NCBI RefSeq assembly: GCF_003752505.1
Contig: NZ_RKHO01000001.1
Span: forward strand, 2,356,001-2,420,000
DNA: 64,000 nucleotides
Origin: Nocardioides aurantiacus
Lineage (GTDB): Bacteria > Actinomycetota > Actinomycetes > Propionibacteriales > Nocardioidaceae
Direction: 5' to 3'
Shown: positions 17,123 through 27,100 of the stretch, piece after piece
How the letters are laid out: each line of letters opens with the position of its first letter
How positions within the stretch are numbered: position 1 is the first letter of the stretch
Translations under genes and position numbers: made by a program
Notes under the pieces: generated by a model
Told to the model about the DNA's origin: nothing
What the model saw: only the letters and a program-made list of their open reading frames with translations
Databases searched by the model: none

Positions 17123-18104
17123 CACCTCTCCCACCCCCGCGACCGGGTCGACCAGCATGTCCGGGTCGACGGGCACGACCGGCACGGCCACCACGACCGG
17201 GGCCACCCGGTCGGTGGCCGACCAGGGTCGCGCCGACCTCCAGGGCCTGGCCACCGAGCCCGGGGTCAGGAAGAAGGACCCGATCGTCGTCGCCACCGAC
17301 GTGCGCCGCACCTTCGGCGGCCTCACCGCCGTCGACGTGGAGCACGTCGAGATCCAGCGCGGAGTCATCACCGCGCTGATCGGCCCCAACGGCGCCGGCA
17401 AGACGACCTTCTTCAACCTGCTCACCGGCTTCGACCAGCCCGACTCGGGGTCCTGGACGTTCAACGGCACGTCGTTGAAGGGCAAGTCGGCCTACAAGGT
17501 CGCCCGCCTCGGGATGGTCCGCACCTTCCAGCTCACCAAGGTGCTCTCCAAGCTCACCGTGCTGGAGAACATGCGGATGGGCGCGACCGGGCAGCGCGGC
17601 GAGCGCTTCTGGGCCGGCGCGCTGCCGTTCCTGTGGAAGAGCCAGGAGCAGGAGATCACCGCGCGGGCACGCGAGCTGCTCGGCCGCTTCAAGCTCGACG
17701 CCAAGGAGGAGGACTTCGCCGGTTCGCTCTCCGGTGGCCAGCGCAAGCTGCTCGAGATGGCTCGCGCCCTCATGGTCGGTCCCGAGCTGGTCATGCTCGA
17801 CGAGCCGATGGCGGGCGTGAACCCCGCGCTGAAGCAGTCGCTGCTGGGCCACGTGAAGTCGCTGCGCGAGGAGGGCATGAGCGTGCTCTTCGTGGAGCAC
17901 GACATGGACATGGTCCGCGACATCTCCGACTGGGTCATCGTGATGGCCCAGGGCAAGGTGATCGCCGAGGGCCCGCCTCGCTCGATCATGACCGACCAGC
18001 GCGTCATCGACGCCTACCTCGGCGCGCACCACGACACCGACATCAGCGAGCTCGAGCAGGTCGTCACCGCCGAGCACGAGCAGCCGAAGGAGGAGACCGC
18101 GTGA
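17112..18104 (+). CDS. livG: Branched-chain amino acid ABC transporter ATPase LivG
   Basis: A 330-residue ATPase. The first ~55 residues are a threonine/serine/glycine-rich low-complexity extension (GSTSMSGSTGTTGTATTTG) absent from typical LivG, which is ~255 residues. The ATPase domain follows with Walker A GPNGAGKTT, signature LSGGQRKLLEMARAL, Walker B LVMLDEPMAGV and switch His in FVEHDMDMV. The LivG-specific insert between Walker A and signature is present. It hydrolyses ATP together with LivF to drive uptake. It overlaps livM by 11 bases and livF by 4 (GTGA). Confidence 0.95.
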   Translation: MPADTSPTPATGSTSMSGSTGTTGTATTTGATRSVADQGRADLQGLATEPGVRKKDPIVVATDVRRTFGGLTAVDVEHVEIQRGVITALIGPNGAGKTTFFNLLTGFDQPDSGSWTFNGTSLKGKSAYKVARLGMVRTFQLTKVLSKLTVLENMRMGATGQRGERFWAGALPFLWKSQEQEITARARELLGRFKLDAKEEDFAGSLSGGQRKLLEMARALMVGPELVMLDEPMAGVNPALKQSLLGHVKSLREEGMSVLFVEHDMDMVRDISDWVIVMAQGKVIAEGPPRSIMTDQRVIDAYLGAHHDTDISELEQVVTAEHEQPKEETA

Positions 18105-19045
18105 GCGAGTCCCCGCAGCACCGCGCCGGCGGACCCACCGACCCGGCCGAGTCCGGCCCCGCCCTGTCGGCCGCCGAGTCCGAGCGGCTCCTCGAGGAGC
18201 TCAACAAGCCGACCGAGGAGGCCGTGGTCCGCGAGGACGGCGAGATCGTCGCCGAGGCCGACCCGTTCGCCCCCAAGATCGACGAGGAGGCGCGCCGCGT
18301 CCATCTCCAGGCCGCCGAGGGCGCCGTGCTGCGTGCCGACGACCTGCTGGCGGGCTACCTGCCGGGCGTGAACATCCTCAACGGCGCCGACCTCTACTGC
18401 CAGGAGGGCGAGCTCGTCGGCATCATCGGACCCAACGGCGCCGGGAAGTCGACGCTGCTCAAGGCGCTGTTCGGCCTGGTCAACATCAACTCCGGCACCG
18501 TCACGCTGCGTGGCGAGGAGATCACCAACCAGCGCGCCGACAGCCTGGTGGCCAAGGGGATCGGCTTCGTCCCGCAGACCAACAACGTCTTCCCCTCGCT
18601 CAGCATCGAGGAGAACCTCCAGATGGGCTGCTACCAGGCCCCCTCGAAGTTCGCCTCGCGCTTCGAGTTCGTCACCAACCTGTTCCCCGCCCTGGGCGAG
18701 CGTCGCAAGCAGCGCGCCGGCCAGCTCTCCGGCGGCGAGCGCCAGATGGTGGCGATGGGCCGGGCCCTGATGATGGAGCCCTCGGTGCTGCTGCTCGACG
18801 AGCCCTCCGCCGGCCTCTCCCCCGCCATGCAGGACGAGGTGTTCGTGCAGACCCGCGCGATCAACAAGGCCGGCGTCTCGGTGATCATGGTCGAGCAGAA
18901 CGCCGCCCGGTGCCTGCAGATCTGCGACCGCGGCTACGTCCTCGACCAGGGCCGCAACGCCTACACGGCCTCCGGCGCCTCGCTGGCCAAGGACCCCAAG
19001 GTCATCGAGCTCTACCTCGGCACGCTGGCGGAGTCCAACAAGTAG
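18101..19045 (+). CDS. livF: Branched-chain amino acid ABC transporter ATPase LivF
   Basis: A 314-residue ATPase starting at GTG 18101, which overlaps the livG stop by 4 bases. Residues 1-75 are an acidic, proline-rich extension (SERLLEELNKPTEEAVV) not found in usual LivF (~235 residues). The core has Walker A GPNGAGKSTLLKALFG, signature LSGGERQMVAMGRAL, Walker B VLLLDEPSAGL and switch His replaced by Gln in MVEQNAARCL, which is normal for LivF. It is the last gene of the operon and is followed 20 bases later by a strong hairpin. The partner binding protein livJ is on the opposite strand. Confidence 0.95.
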   Translation: MSESPQHRAGGPTDPAESGPALSAAESERLLEELNKPTEEAVVREDGEIVAEADPFAPKIDEEARRVHLQAAEGAVLRADDLLAGYLPGVNILNGADLYCQEGELVGIIGPNGAGKSTLLKALFGLVNINSGTVTLRGEEITNQRADSLVAKGIGFVPQTNNVFPSLSIEENLQMGCYQAPSKFASRFEFVTNLFPALGERRKQRAGQLSGGERQMVAMGRALMMEPSVLLLDEPSAGLSPAMQDEVFVQTRAINKAGVSVIMVEQNAARCLQICDRGYVLDQGRNAYTASGASLAKDPKVIELYLGTLAESNK

Positions 19046-19064
19046 CCCGTCCGCTGCCCGTCGT

Positions 19065-19094
19065 ACGCCCCCACCGCTGCTGCGCTGGGGGCGT
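19065..19094 (+). terminator. Hairpin terminator after livF
   Basis: A 9-bp perfect stem (ACGCCCCCA with TGGGGGCGT) around a 12-base loop, 20 bases after the livF stop. There is no long T tract, as is common for actinobacterial terminators. Confidence 0.7.
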
Positions 19095-19281
19095 CGTCGT
19101 GCCCGGGTGGTGTCGGTGCTGGCCGCACGCCGGAGGTCGGGGGGTGGTGGCCGTCGACGGACTCCCGAGGTCGCTCGGGAAACCGTCGCTGCGCCGGAGC
19201 AACATCCCCGGCGGAGCAGCAGGCTCGCCGGCGCAGCAGCCGCGCGGCGTACGACGGACCACGCAGGCGACTTCGGACGCC

Positions 19282-19419
19282 ATACGAGGTGGTGGCCGGG
19301 ACGACCAGGACGTATGACGCCCCGGACGTCATACGAGTTGGTGGCCGGGACGACCAGGACGTATGACGCCCCGGACGTCATACGAGCTGGTCGCCGGGGC
19401 GACGAGGACGTATGACGCC
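19282..19419. repeat. Three 48-49 bp tandem units forming nested CGTATGACG/CGTCATACG hairpins
   Basis: Units begin at 19282, 19330 and 19379; the third is slightly diverged. Each has CATACGAG, a GGTGGCCGGGACGACCAGG core and CGTATGACGCC. At each junction CGTATGACG pairs with CGTCATACG across a 6-7 base loop (19312-19335 and 19360-19384). They fill most of the non-coding gap of 466 bases between livF and livJ (19046-19511), which otherwise holds only two terminators. The function is unknown; a mobile palindromic (REP-like) element or an extra transcript end are options. Confidence 0.85.
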
Positions 19420-19460
19420 CTGCCGCCCCGGAGGCGCCGCAGCACCCCCACGACGCACGC

Positions 19461-19489
19461 GACCCCCCGAGCCGGTGGCTCGGGGGGTC
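19461..19489 (-). terminator. Strong terminator after livJ
   Basis: A 13-bp perfect stem (GACCCCCCGAGCC with GGCTCGGGGGGTC) and a 3-base GGT loop lie 22 bases after the livJ stop. Being symmetrical, it can also stop transcripts coming from livF. Confidence 0.8.
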
Positions 19490-19511
19490 GGGTGGTGTGG
19501 TGCGGGGTGGG

Positions 19512-20840
19512 TCAGCCGTTCTGGCCGATGCCGGCCTTGATCAGCTCGGGGACGATCTTCTTGGTCTCGTCGAACGCGATCAGCACGATGGCGTCGGGGT
19601 CCTGACCCTTGATCTCCTCGACCTCGGCGGTGTAGTTGGCCGCGTTGGCGTCGTAGAGGGTCTTGGCCACGATCTTGCCGCCGGACTCGGTGAAGAACTT
19701 CTCCACGTTGTTGGCCAGCGCCTCGCCGTAGGAGTCCTGACGGGCGAGGATCGCGACGTTCTGGTAGCCGTCCGAGGACAGCGTCTGCGCCATGACCTGG
19801 CCCTGCAGCACGTCCGAGGGAGCGGTGCGGAAGTACAGGCCCTTGTCGGCGTAGGTGTCGAACGCCGTCGAGGTGTTGGCCGGGGAGATCTGCAGGACGC
19901 CCGCGCCGGTGATCTTGTCGATCACCGAGAGGGACACCGAGGAGGACGCGGCGCCCACGATGGCGTCGGCCTTCCCGCGGAGCAGCTTGTCGGTCTCCGA
20001 CGGGGCGATGTTCGGCGAACCGTCACCCGAGTCGGCCTTGACCTGCTTGACGTCCTTGCCGAGGACGCCGCCGCCCTCGTTGATCTCCTGGACCGCGAGG
20101 TCGACGCCCGCGAACTCCGGGGGGCCGAGGAACGCGAGGTCACCGGTCGCCGGGAGCAGGGTGCCGATGGTCAGGGTGCCGTCACCCTGGCCGGCGCCGC
20201 CGGAGACCTTCTGGTTGGCCTTGACGTCGGCCTCGTCGGGGATCTCGCCGGTGATGAAGTCGAGGTTCGAGTAGTTGTTGTCCTCGCCGTACTCGAAGAT
20301 GCCGATGGTGGCGGCCGAGGGCGACCCGGTGGAGTTCAGGTCGAGGGGACCCGAGACGCCGTCGTAGTCGATGTCGGTGCCGTCGGCGAGCAGGTCGGCG
20401 CACTGCTTGAACTCGGTGCACTTCTCGCCCTCGCCGGAGACGGTGGCCATCTCGCCGGCGATCGCCTTCCCGGAGTCGTTGTCCGCGGCGATCGCGGCCA
20501 GCGCGGTCACGATGGTCGCGTCGTAGGACTCGGGACCGTAGGTGAAGTCCTTGAGGTCCTTGTTGACGCCGAGGAGGCGCTCGCGGAACTCGTCGCCCAG
20601 CTCGGCACCGGGGTAGGTCGCCTTGACGCCCTTGAGGGTGCCGGGGTCGAAGTCCTCGGAGTAGTTGGCGGTGTTGCCATCGACGAAGTAGAGCTGCGTG
20701 CCCTTCTTCTCCGCCGAGGAGCCCTCGTCGGAGCTGCCGCCGCTGCCGCTGTCGCTGTCGCTGCTGCCGCACGCGGAGACCGCGAACGAGCCGGCGACCG
20801 CGAGGACCGCGAGTCGGGTAAGGCGGTTGGGACGGTACAT
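19512..20840 (-). CDS. livJ: ABC transporter branched-chain amino acid-binding lipoprotein
   Basis: A 442-residue lipoprotein. ATG 20840 has GGAGG four bases upstream, so the longer frame to 21011 is excluded. The signal peptide ends in a lipobox (AVLAVAGSFAVSAC), followed by a Ser/Gly/Asp spacer. The mature part has the periplasmic-binding type I pattern TIGTLLPATGDLAFLGPPEF, VDLAVQEINEGGGVLG and AIVGAASSSVSL, typical of LivJ-type receptors. An unusual segment of about 130 residues precedes the first of these motifs (GVKATYPGAELGDEF onwards); it may be a second partial binding lobe. It probably delivers substrate to LivHMGF across the repeat region. It is monocistronic, with its own terminator. 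Confidence 0.92.
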   Translation of the reverse strand: MYRPNRLTRLAVLAVAGSFAVSACGSSDSDSGSGGSSDEGSSAEKKGTQLYFVDGNTANYSEDFDPGTLKGVKATYPGAELGDEFRERLLGVNKDLKDFTYGPESYDATIVTALAAIAADNDSGKAIAGEMATVSGEGEKCTEFKQCADLLADGTDIDYDGVSGPLDLNSTGSPSAATIGIFEYGEDNNYSNLDFITGEIPDEADVKANQKVSGGAGQGDGTLTIGTLLPATGDLAFLGPPEFAGVDLAVQEINEGGGVLGKDVKQVKADSGDGSPNIAPSETDKLLRGKADAIVGAASSSVSLSVIDKITGAGVLQISPANTSTAFDTYADKGLYFRTAPSDVLQGQVMAQTLSSDGYQNVAILARQDSYGEALANNVEKFFTESGGKIVAKTLYDANAANYTAEVEEIKGQDPDAIVLIAFDETKKIVPELIKAGIGQNG

Positions 20841-21087
20841 GGGACCTCCGTGATCGGGATTCAGGCTCCGGGAGAGAGCGCACCCACCACGCGTGAGGCC
20901 ACCGGAGTGAGCACAACATAGGTTCCGGTGCTGGTCGGGCGGCAGCGCCGCGCGTACCTCGTGACCGAGTTGTGACGAACCCGCAGGGGTTGTGGACAAA
21001 CCGGACACCACTGGGCTGGACCGGTGACCCGGCCCGCTTGTGGGATAGCGTCTCCCTGCTCACGAGCGTGACGCTCGGACGGCAGGC

Positions 21088-21161
21088 GCCCCGGTATCCC
21101 AATCGGCAGAGGAAGCGGTCTCAAACACCGTCCAGTGTGGGTTCGAGTCCCACCCGGGGCA
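21088..21161 (+). tRNA. tRNA with CAA anticodon (Leu), short variable arm
   Basis: A 74-base tRNA. Acceptor stem GCCCCGG/CCGGGGC is perfect, with discriminator A. D-arm has TCC/GGA pairing and GG in the loop. The anticodon stem GCGGT/ACCGT closes loop CTCAAAC, so the anticodon is CAA (reads UUG). T-arm is GTGGG-TTCGAGT-CCCAC. CCA is not encoded. The variable loop is only 5 bases, whereas bacterial leucine tRNAs are class II with a long variable arm. The gene lies 19 bases beyond the end of pyk on the opposite strand. Confidence 0.9.
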
Positions 21162-21180
21162 CGCCAGCGGTGGTGCAGGC

Positions 21181-22623
21181 TCAGCGGCGGTACGCCGGCG
21201 CGACCTCGTTGATGGCGTCGCCCATCCGGTGGATGCGCAGCGCGTTGGTCGAGCCGGGGATGCCGGGCGGGCTGCCCGCGATGATGACGACGAGGTCACC
21301 CTCGGCGACGCGGCCGATCTTCAGCAGCTGCTCGTCGACCTGGCGCACCATCTCGTCGGTGTGCTCCACGGCGTCGGTCTTGAACGTCTCCACGCCCCAC
21401 GTCATCGACAGCTGCGAGCGCACCCGCGCCTCGGGGGTGAAGGCGAGCACGGGGATGGCACCGCGGTAGCGGGCGAGCCGGCGCGCGGAGTCACCGCTCT
21501 GCGTGAAGGCGACGAGGTACGCCGCCCCGATCCGCTCGGCGACCTCGGCGGCGGCCTTGGCGATCACGCCGCCGCGGGTGCGGGGCTGCCAGTCGATGGC
21601 GGCCATGTGGTGCAGCTCGTGGTTCTCGGTGGAGCTGATGATCCGGGCCATCGTCTCGACCGTCTCGATGGGGTACTCCCCCACGCTCGTCTCGCCCGAC
21701 AGCATCACCGCGTCGGCCCCGTCGAGGACGGCGTTGGCGACGTCGGAGGCCTCCGCGCGGGTCGGTGCGGGGTTGTTGATCATCGACTCGAGCATCTGGG
21801 TGGCCACGATCACGGGCTTGGCGTTGCGGCGGGCCTTCTCGACCACGCGCTTCTGCAGGAACGGCACGTCCTCGAGCGGGCACTCCACCCCGAGGTCGCC
21901 GCGCGCGACCATGAAGCCGTCGAAGGCCTTGACCACCTCGTCGAGGTTGTCGATCGCCTGGGGCTTCTCGATCTTGGCGATGACGGGGAGCATCACGCCC
22001 TCCTCGCGCATGATCGCGCGGACGTCCTCGGCGTCCTGGGCGTTGCGGACGAAGGACAGCGCGATGAAGTCGACGGTGAGGTGCAGCGCCCACCGGAGGT
22101 CGGCGATGTCCTTCTCCGACATCGCCGGGACGCTCACCGGCACGCCGGGCAGGTTGATGCCCTTGTGATTGCTCACCCGCCCCGCGGTGACGACCTCGGT
22201 GTGGACGTCCTGGCCCTCCACGGAGGTGACCCGCAGGCGGACCTTGCCGTCGTCGATGAGGACCTGGTCGCCGGGGCCCACGTCGCCGGGCAGACCGGCG
22301 TACGTCGTGCCGGCCACCTGGCCGTCGCCCGGGACCTCGCGGGTGGTGATCGTGAAGGCCTGGCCCTTGGTCAGCTGTGCGGACCCGGCCGCGAACTTGG
22401 CCAGCCGGATCTTGGGGCCCTGCAGGTCGACGAAGACGCCGACACCATGGCCGGACTCGTCGGCGGCCCGCCGGACGTTGCGGTAGACCTCCTCGTGGTC
22501 CTCGTAGGACCCGTGGGAGAGGTTCATGCGGGCGACGTCCATGCCCGCGGCGACCAGCTCCCGGATCTTCTCCAGGCTCTGGGTCGCAGGGCCGAGGGTG
22601 CACACGATCTTTGCTCTCCGCAC
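21181..22623 (-). CDS. pyk: Pyruvate kinase
   Basis: A 480-residue enzyme converting phosphoenolpyruvate and ADP to pyruvate and ATP, the last step of glycolysis. It starts RRAKIVCTLGPATQSLEKI with the NLSHGSYEDH substrate loop. The active-site signature VIAKIEKPQAIDNLDEVV contains the catalytic Lys, and the metal-binding/domain-A block is GFMVARGDLGVECPLEDV. MLESMINNPAPTRAEASDVANA completes the barrel. The C-terminal domain has the family pattern. The GTG start is leaderless, with TAGGGT 12 bases before it. Its place near lgt and trp genes matches pykA (Rv1617) in M. tuberculosis. Confidence 0.97.
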   Translation of the reverse strand: MRRAKIVCTLGPATQSLEKIRELVAAGMDVARMNLSHGSYEDHEEVYRNVRRAADESGHGVGVFVDLQGPKIRLAKFAAGSAQLTKGQAFTITTREVPGDGQVAGTTYAGLPGDVGPGDQVLIDDGKVRLRVTSVEGQDVHTEVVTAGRVSNHKGINLPGVPVSVPAMSEKDIADLRWALHLTVDFIALSFVRNAQDAEDVRAIMREEGVMLPVIAKIEKPQAIDNLDEVVKAFDGFMVARGDLGVECPLEDVPFLQKRVVEKARRNAKPVIVATQMLESMINNPAPTRAEASDVANAVLDGADAVMLSGETSVGEYPIETVETMARIISSTENHELHHMAAIDWQPRTRGGVIAKAAAEVAERIGAAYLVAFTQSGDSARRLARYRGAIPVLAFTPEARVRSQLSMTWGVETFKTDAVEHTDEMVRQVDEQLLKIGRVAEGDLVVIIAGSPPGIPGSTNALRIHRMGDAINEVAPAYRR

Positions 22624-22629
22624 GCACCG

Positions 22630-22635
22630 ACCCTA
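22630..22635 (-). promoter_or_regulatory. -10 box for a leaderless mRNA (pyk)
   Basis: TAGGGT on the minus strand starts 12 bases before GTG 22623, with no ribosome-binding site between them. It supports this GTG as the pyk start. Confidence 0.5.
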
Positions 22636-22690
22636 GCGGGCCGCACTTGAACGTTCCAAGGCCGACGTACGACGCAGGGGCCCGACCGGA

Positions 22691-22718
22691 CCTGACGGGG
22701 CCGGTCGGCCCCGTCAGG
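22691..22718 (-). terminator. Terminator after gltD
   Basis: A 12-bp perfect stem (CCTGACGGGGCC with GGCCCCGTCAGG) with a 4-base GGTC loop, 9 bases after the gltD stop. It separates gltBD from pyk. Confidence 0.8.
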
Positions 22719-22727
22719 CTCGCGTCG

Positions 22728-24194
22728 TCACGCGGTGAGCGGCCGCTCCGTCGGGGGGATCGGCGCCGGCAGGTTGGTCGACCCGGCGAGGTAGGCGTCG
22801 ACCGCGGCCGCGGCCGCACGCCCCTCGGCGATGGCCCACACGATCAGCGACTGGCCGCGGCCGACGTCACCGGCCACGAAGACACCCTCGACCGAGGAGA
22901 GGTAGCCGTTGTCGCGGGCCACGTTGCCGCGGCCGTCGAGCTCGACGCCGAGCTGCTCGACCAGGCCCGGCTTCTCGGGGCCGGTGAAGCCCATCGCGAA
23001 GAGCACCAGGTCGGCCGGGATCTCGCGCTCGCTGCCCTCGACCTCCTCGAACTCCCCGTCGACGAAGTGGACCTCGACCAGGCGCAGGGCGCGGACGTGG
23101 CCCGCGTCGTCGCCGAGGAACTCCTGGGTGGAGACCGAGTAGACGCGGTCGCCGGCCTCCTCGTGGGCCGAGGAGACCCGGAAGGTCATCGGGTACGTCG
23201 GCCACGGCTGGTTGGCCGGACGGGACTCACCGGGCTGGTCCATGATCTCCAGCTGGGTGATCGACGCGGCTCCGTGACGCGTCGAGGTGCCGAGGCAGTC
23301 CGCGCCGGTGTCGCCGCCGCCGATGATCACGACGTGCTTGCCGCCGGCGTGGATCTGGCCCTCGACCTCCTCGCCGAGCGCGGTGCGGTTGGACTGCGGC
23401 AGGAACTCCATCGCCTGGTGGATGCCGGCGAGGTCGCGACCGGGGAGGTCGAGGTCGCGGGGCTCGGTGGCGCCCATGGCGAGCACCACCGCGTCGTACC
23501 GCTCGCGCAGCTGCTGGCCGGTGAGGTTCTCACCGACGGCGACGCCCGCCCGGAAGACGGTGCCCTCGCGGCGCATCTGGTCCAGACGGCGGTCGAGGAC
23601 CTTCTTCTCCATCTTGAACTCGGGGATGCCGTAGCGCAGCAGGCCGCCGATCTTGTCGGCCCGCTCGTAGACCGCGACCGTGTGGCCGGCACGGGTGAGC
23701 TGCTGGGCGGCGGCGAGACCTGCCGGCCCGGAGCCCACGACGGCCACGGTGCGCCCGGTCAGCCACTCCGGGGGCTGCGGCCGGACGGCGCCGGACTCCC
23801 AGGCGCGGTCGGCGATGGCGACCTCGACGTTCTTGATGGTCACGGGGTCCTGGTTGATGCCGAGCACGCACGCGGTCTCGCACGGGGCAGGACACAGCCG
23901 ACCGGTGAACTCCGGGAAGTTGTTGGTCGCGTGCAGCCGCTCGATGGCGGCGTCCCAGTCGTCGCGCCAGACCAGGTCGTTCCACTCCGGGATCAGGTTG
24001 CCCAGCGGGCAGCCCTGGTGGCAGAACGGGATGCCGCAGTCCATGCAGCGCCCGGCCTGGGTGCTGATGATCGGCAGCAGCGCGCGTCCGGGTCCACCGG
24101 GGTAGACCTCGTTCCAGTCCTTGGTGCGCTCCTCGACGGGGCGCCGGTCCGCGACCTGGCGCCCGTCCTTGAGGAACCCCTTGGGGTCAGCCAT
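22728..24194 (-). CDS. gltD: Glutamate synthase small subunit (NADPH)
   Basis: A 488-residue subunit. The N-terminus carries the cysteine clusters [17 protein letters not shown] and [12 protein letters not shown] that hold the iron-sulphur clusters. The FAD site is [17 protein letters not shown], the NADPH site [15 protein letters not shown] and the final flavin-contact motif [21 protein letters not shown]. It oxidises NADPH and sends electrons to GltB. It overlaps gltB by 8 bases (ATGGCTGA), so the two are translated together, and it ends at a strong terminator. Confidence 0.97.
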   Translation of the reverse strand: MADPKGFLKDGRQVADRRPVEERTKDWNEVYPGGPGRALLPIISTQAGRCMDCGIPFCHQGCPLGNLIPEWNDLVWRDDWDAAIERLHATNNFPEFTGRLCPAPCETACVLGINQDPVTIKNVEVAIADRAWESGAVRPQPPEWLTGRTVAVVGSGPAGLAAAQQLTRAGHTVAVYERADKIGGLLRYGIPEFKMEKKVLDRRLDQMRREGTVFRAGVAVGENLTGQQLRERYDAVVLAMGATEPRDLDLPGRDLAGIHQAMEFLPQSNRTALGEEVEGQIHAGGKHVVIIGGGDTGADCLGTSTRHGAASITQLEIMDQPGESRPANQPWPTYPMTFRVSSAHEEAGDRVYSVSTQEFLGDDAGHVRALRLVEVHFVDGEFEEVEGSEREIPADLVLFAMGFTGPEKPGLVEQLGVELDGRGNVARDNGYLSSVEGVFVAGDVGRGQSLIVWAIAEGRAAAAAVDAYLAGSTNLPAPIPPTERPLTA

Positions 24195-27100
24195 GGAGGG
24201 CCTCCATCATCTTGTTCGCGATCTCGCGGTCGTCCAGCCCGTCGGCCTCGGCCTTGGCCTTGGCCTCCATCACCACGCGGTAGTCGCGCGGGATCACCTC
24301 GGTGAAGCGGGTCAGCGACTGCTCCCAGTCGTCCAGCAGGTCCTGCGCCACCTGGGAGCCGGTCTCGTCGGCGTGGGCACGCACCAGCGCCTCGAGCTCG
24401 AGCGCGGCGTCCTCGGTGACCGGGCCGAGCTCGACGAGCTCCTGGTTGACCCGGAAGTCCTTGAGGTCGAGCACCCAGGCCACGCCGCCGCTCATGCCGG
24501 CGGCGAAGTTGCGACCGGTCTTGCCGAGGACCACGACGCGGCCCCCGGTCATGTACTCGCAGCCGTGGTCGCCCACGCCCTCGGTCACCAGGTGGGCGCC
24601 GGAGTTGCGCACGGCGCAGCGCTCGCCGACGCCACCGCGGATGAAGATCTCCCCCGACGTGGCGCCGTAGGCGATCGTGTTGCCCGCGATGATGTGCTTG
24701 CTCGGGTCGAAGGCGACCTCACGGTCCGGGCGTACGACGATCCGGCCGCCCGAGAGCCCCTTGCCGACGTAGTCGTTGGCGTCGCCCTCCAGGCGCAGCG
24801 TGATCCCCCGCGGGACGAACGCACCGAAGGACTGGCCGGCCGAGCCGAGCAGCGTGATGTCGATGGTGCCGTGGGGCAGCCCCTCGCCGCGGTAGCGCTT
24901 GGTCACCTCGTGGCCGAGCATCGCGCCGACCGTGCGGTTGACGTTGCGCACCGCGACCTGGGCCCGGACCGGCTCGCCGCGCTCGAGGGCGTCGGCGCTG
25001 AGCCGGATCAGCTCGTTGTCGAGCGCCTTCTCCAGGCCGTGGTCCTGCGGGCGGACGTGGTGGCGCGCCTCGTCCTCGTGCAGCTCGGGCACGTGGAAGA
25101 TCGGCGCGATGTCGAGACCGGCCGCCTTCCAGTGGTTGACCGCCTCGGTGGAGTCGAGCACGTCGGCGCGGCCGATGGCCTCGTCGAGCGTGCGGAACCC
25201 GAGCTCGGCGAGCAGCTCGCGCACCTCCTCGGCGATGTAGGTGAAGAAGTTGACGACGTACTCCGCCTTGCCGGTGTAGCGCTCGCGCAGCACGGGGTTC
25301 TGCGTCGCCACGCCCACCGGGCAGGTGTCGAGGTGGCAGACCCGCATCATCACGCAGCCGGAGACCACGAGCGGCGCGGTGGCGAAGCCGTACTCCTCGG
25401 CACCCAGCAGCGCCGCCACGACGACGTCGCGGCCGGTCTTGAGCTGGCCGTCGGTCTGCACCACGATCCGGTCGCGCAGCCCGTTGAGCAGCAGCGTCTG
25501 CTGGGTCTCGGCCAGGCCGAGCTCCCAGGGACCGCCCGCGTGCTTGAGCGAGGTGAGCGGCGAGGCGCCGGTGCCGCCGTCGTGCCCGGAGATGAGCACC
25601 ACGTCGGCGTGCGCCTTGGACACGCCCGCCGCGACCGTGCCGACCCCGACCTCGGCGACGAGCTTGACGTGCACGCGCGCCGAGGGGTTGGAGTTCTTCA
25701 GGTCGTGGATCAGCTGGGCGAGGTCCTCGATGGAGTAGATGTCGTGGTGCGGCGGCGGCGAGATCAGACCCACGCCGGGCGTGCTGTAGCGGGTCTTGGC
25801 CACCCAGGGGTAGACCTTGTGGCCGGGCAGCTGGCCGCCCTCGCCCGGCTTGGCGCCCTGCGCCATCTTGATCTGGATGTCGTCGGCGTTGGTGAGGTAC
25901 TCCGAGGTGACGCCGAACCGGCCCGAGGCGACCTGCTTGATCGAGGAGCGCCGCTCGGGGTCGTGCAGCCGCTCGGCGTCCTCGCCGCCCTCGCCGGTGT
26001 TGGACTTGCCGCCCAGCCGGTTCATCGCGATCGCCAGCGTCTCGTGGGCCTCCTGCGAGATCGACCCGTAGGACATGGCGCCGGTCGAGAAGCGCTTCAC
26101 GATCGCCTCGACGGGCTCGACCTCGGAGATGTCGATCGGCTGCCGTCCGGTGGCGTCGCCGTCCTTGAAGCGGAACAGCCCGCGCAGGGTCAGCAGCCGC
26201 TCGGACTGCTCGTTGACCCGGGAGGTGTACTGCTTGAACACGTCGTACTTGCCGGCCCGGGTGGAGTGCTGCAGCCGGAACACCGTCTCGGGGTCGAACA
26301 GGTGCAGCTCGCCTTCGCGGCGCCACTGGTACTCGCCGCCGACCTCGAGCTCGCGGTGCGCCGGGGCGATGCCGCCGACCGGGTAGGCCACGCGGTGCCG
26401 CTTGGCGACCTCCTCGGCGACCACGTCGAGCCCGATGCCGCCGAGCTTGGAGGTGGTGCCGGTGAAGTAGCGGTCGACCAGCTCCTGGGAGAGACCGAGC
26501 GCCTCGAAGATCTGCGCCCCGGTGTACGACGCGACGGTGGAGACGCCCATCTTGGACATCACCTTCAGCACGCCCTTGCCCAGGCTCTTGACCAGGTTGG
26601 CCACGGCCTTCTCGGGCTCGACCTTGACGTAGAACCCGTCGCGGGCGAGGTCCTCCACGGTCTCCATGGCGAGGTAGGGGTTGACCGCGGCCGCGCCGTA
26701 GCCGATGAGCAGCGCGACGTGGTGGACCTCGCGCACGTCGCCGGCCTCGACGACCAGGCCGACCTGGGTGCGGGTCTTCTCGCGCACCAGGTGGTGGTGC
26801 ACCGCGGCGGTCATCAGCAGCGACGGGATCGGCGCCTTGGTGGCGTCGGCGTGGCGGTCGGAGAGCACGATCACCCGGGCGCCCTCGGCGATCGCGGCGC
26901 TGACCTCCTCGCAGATCTCCTGGAGCCGCGCGGCGAGCGCCTCTCCCCCGCCCTCGACCTCGTAGAGGCCGCGCGAGACGTGGGCGATGAAGCCGGGCAT
27001 GTCGCCGTCACGGTTGATGTGGCGGATCTTGACCAGCTCGTCGTTGGTGATCACCGGGAACGGCAGCACCACCTGCCGGCAGGACGCCGGCGTCGGGTCG

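Noticed and set aside
19012-19381. Minus-strand frames through the livF-livJ repeats
   Set aside because: They read through the hairpin repeats; repeated peptides reflect the DNA repeat, not a gene.
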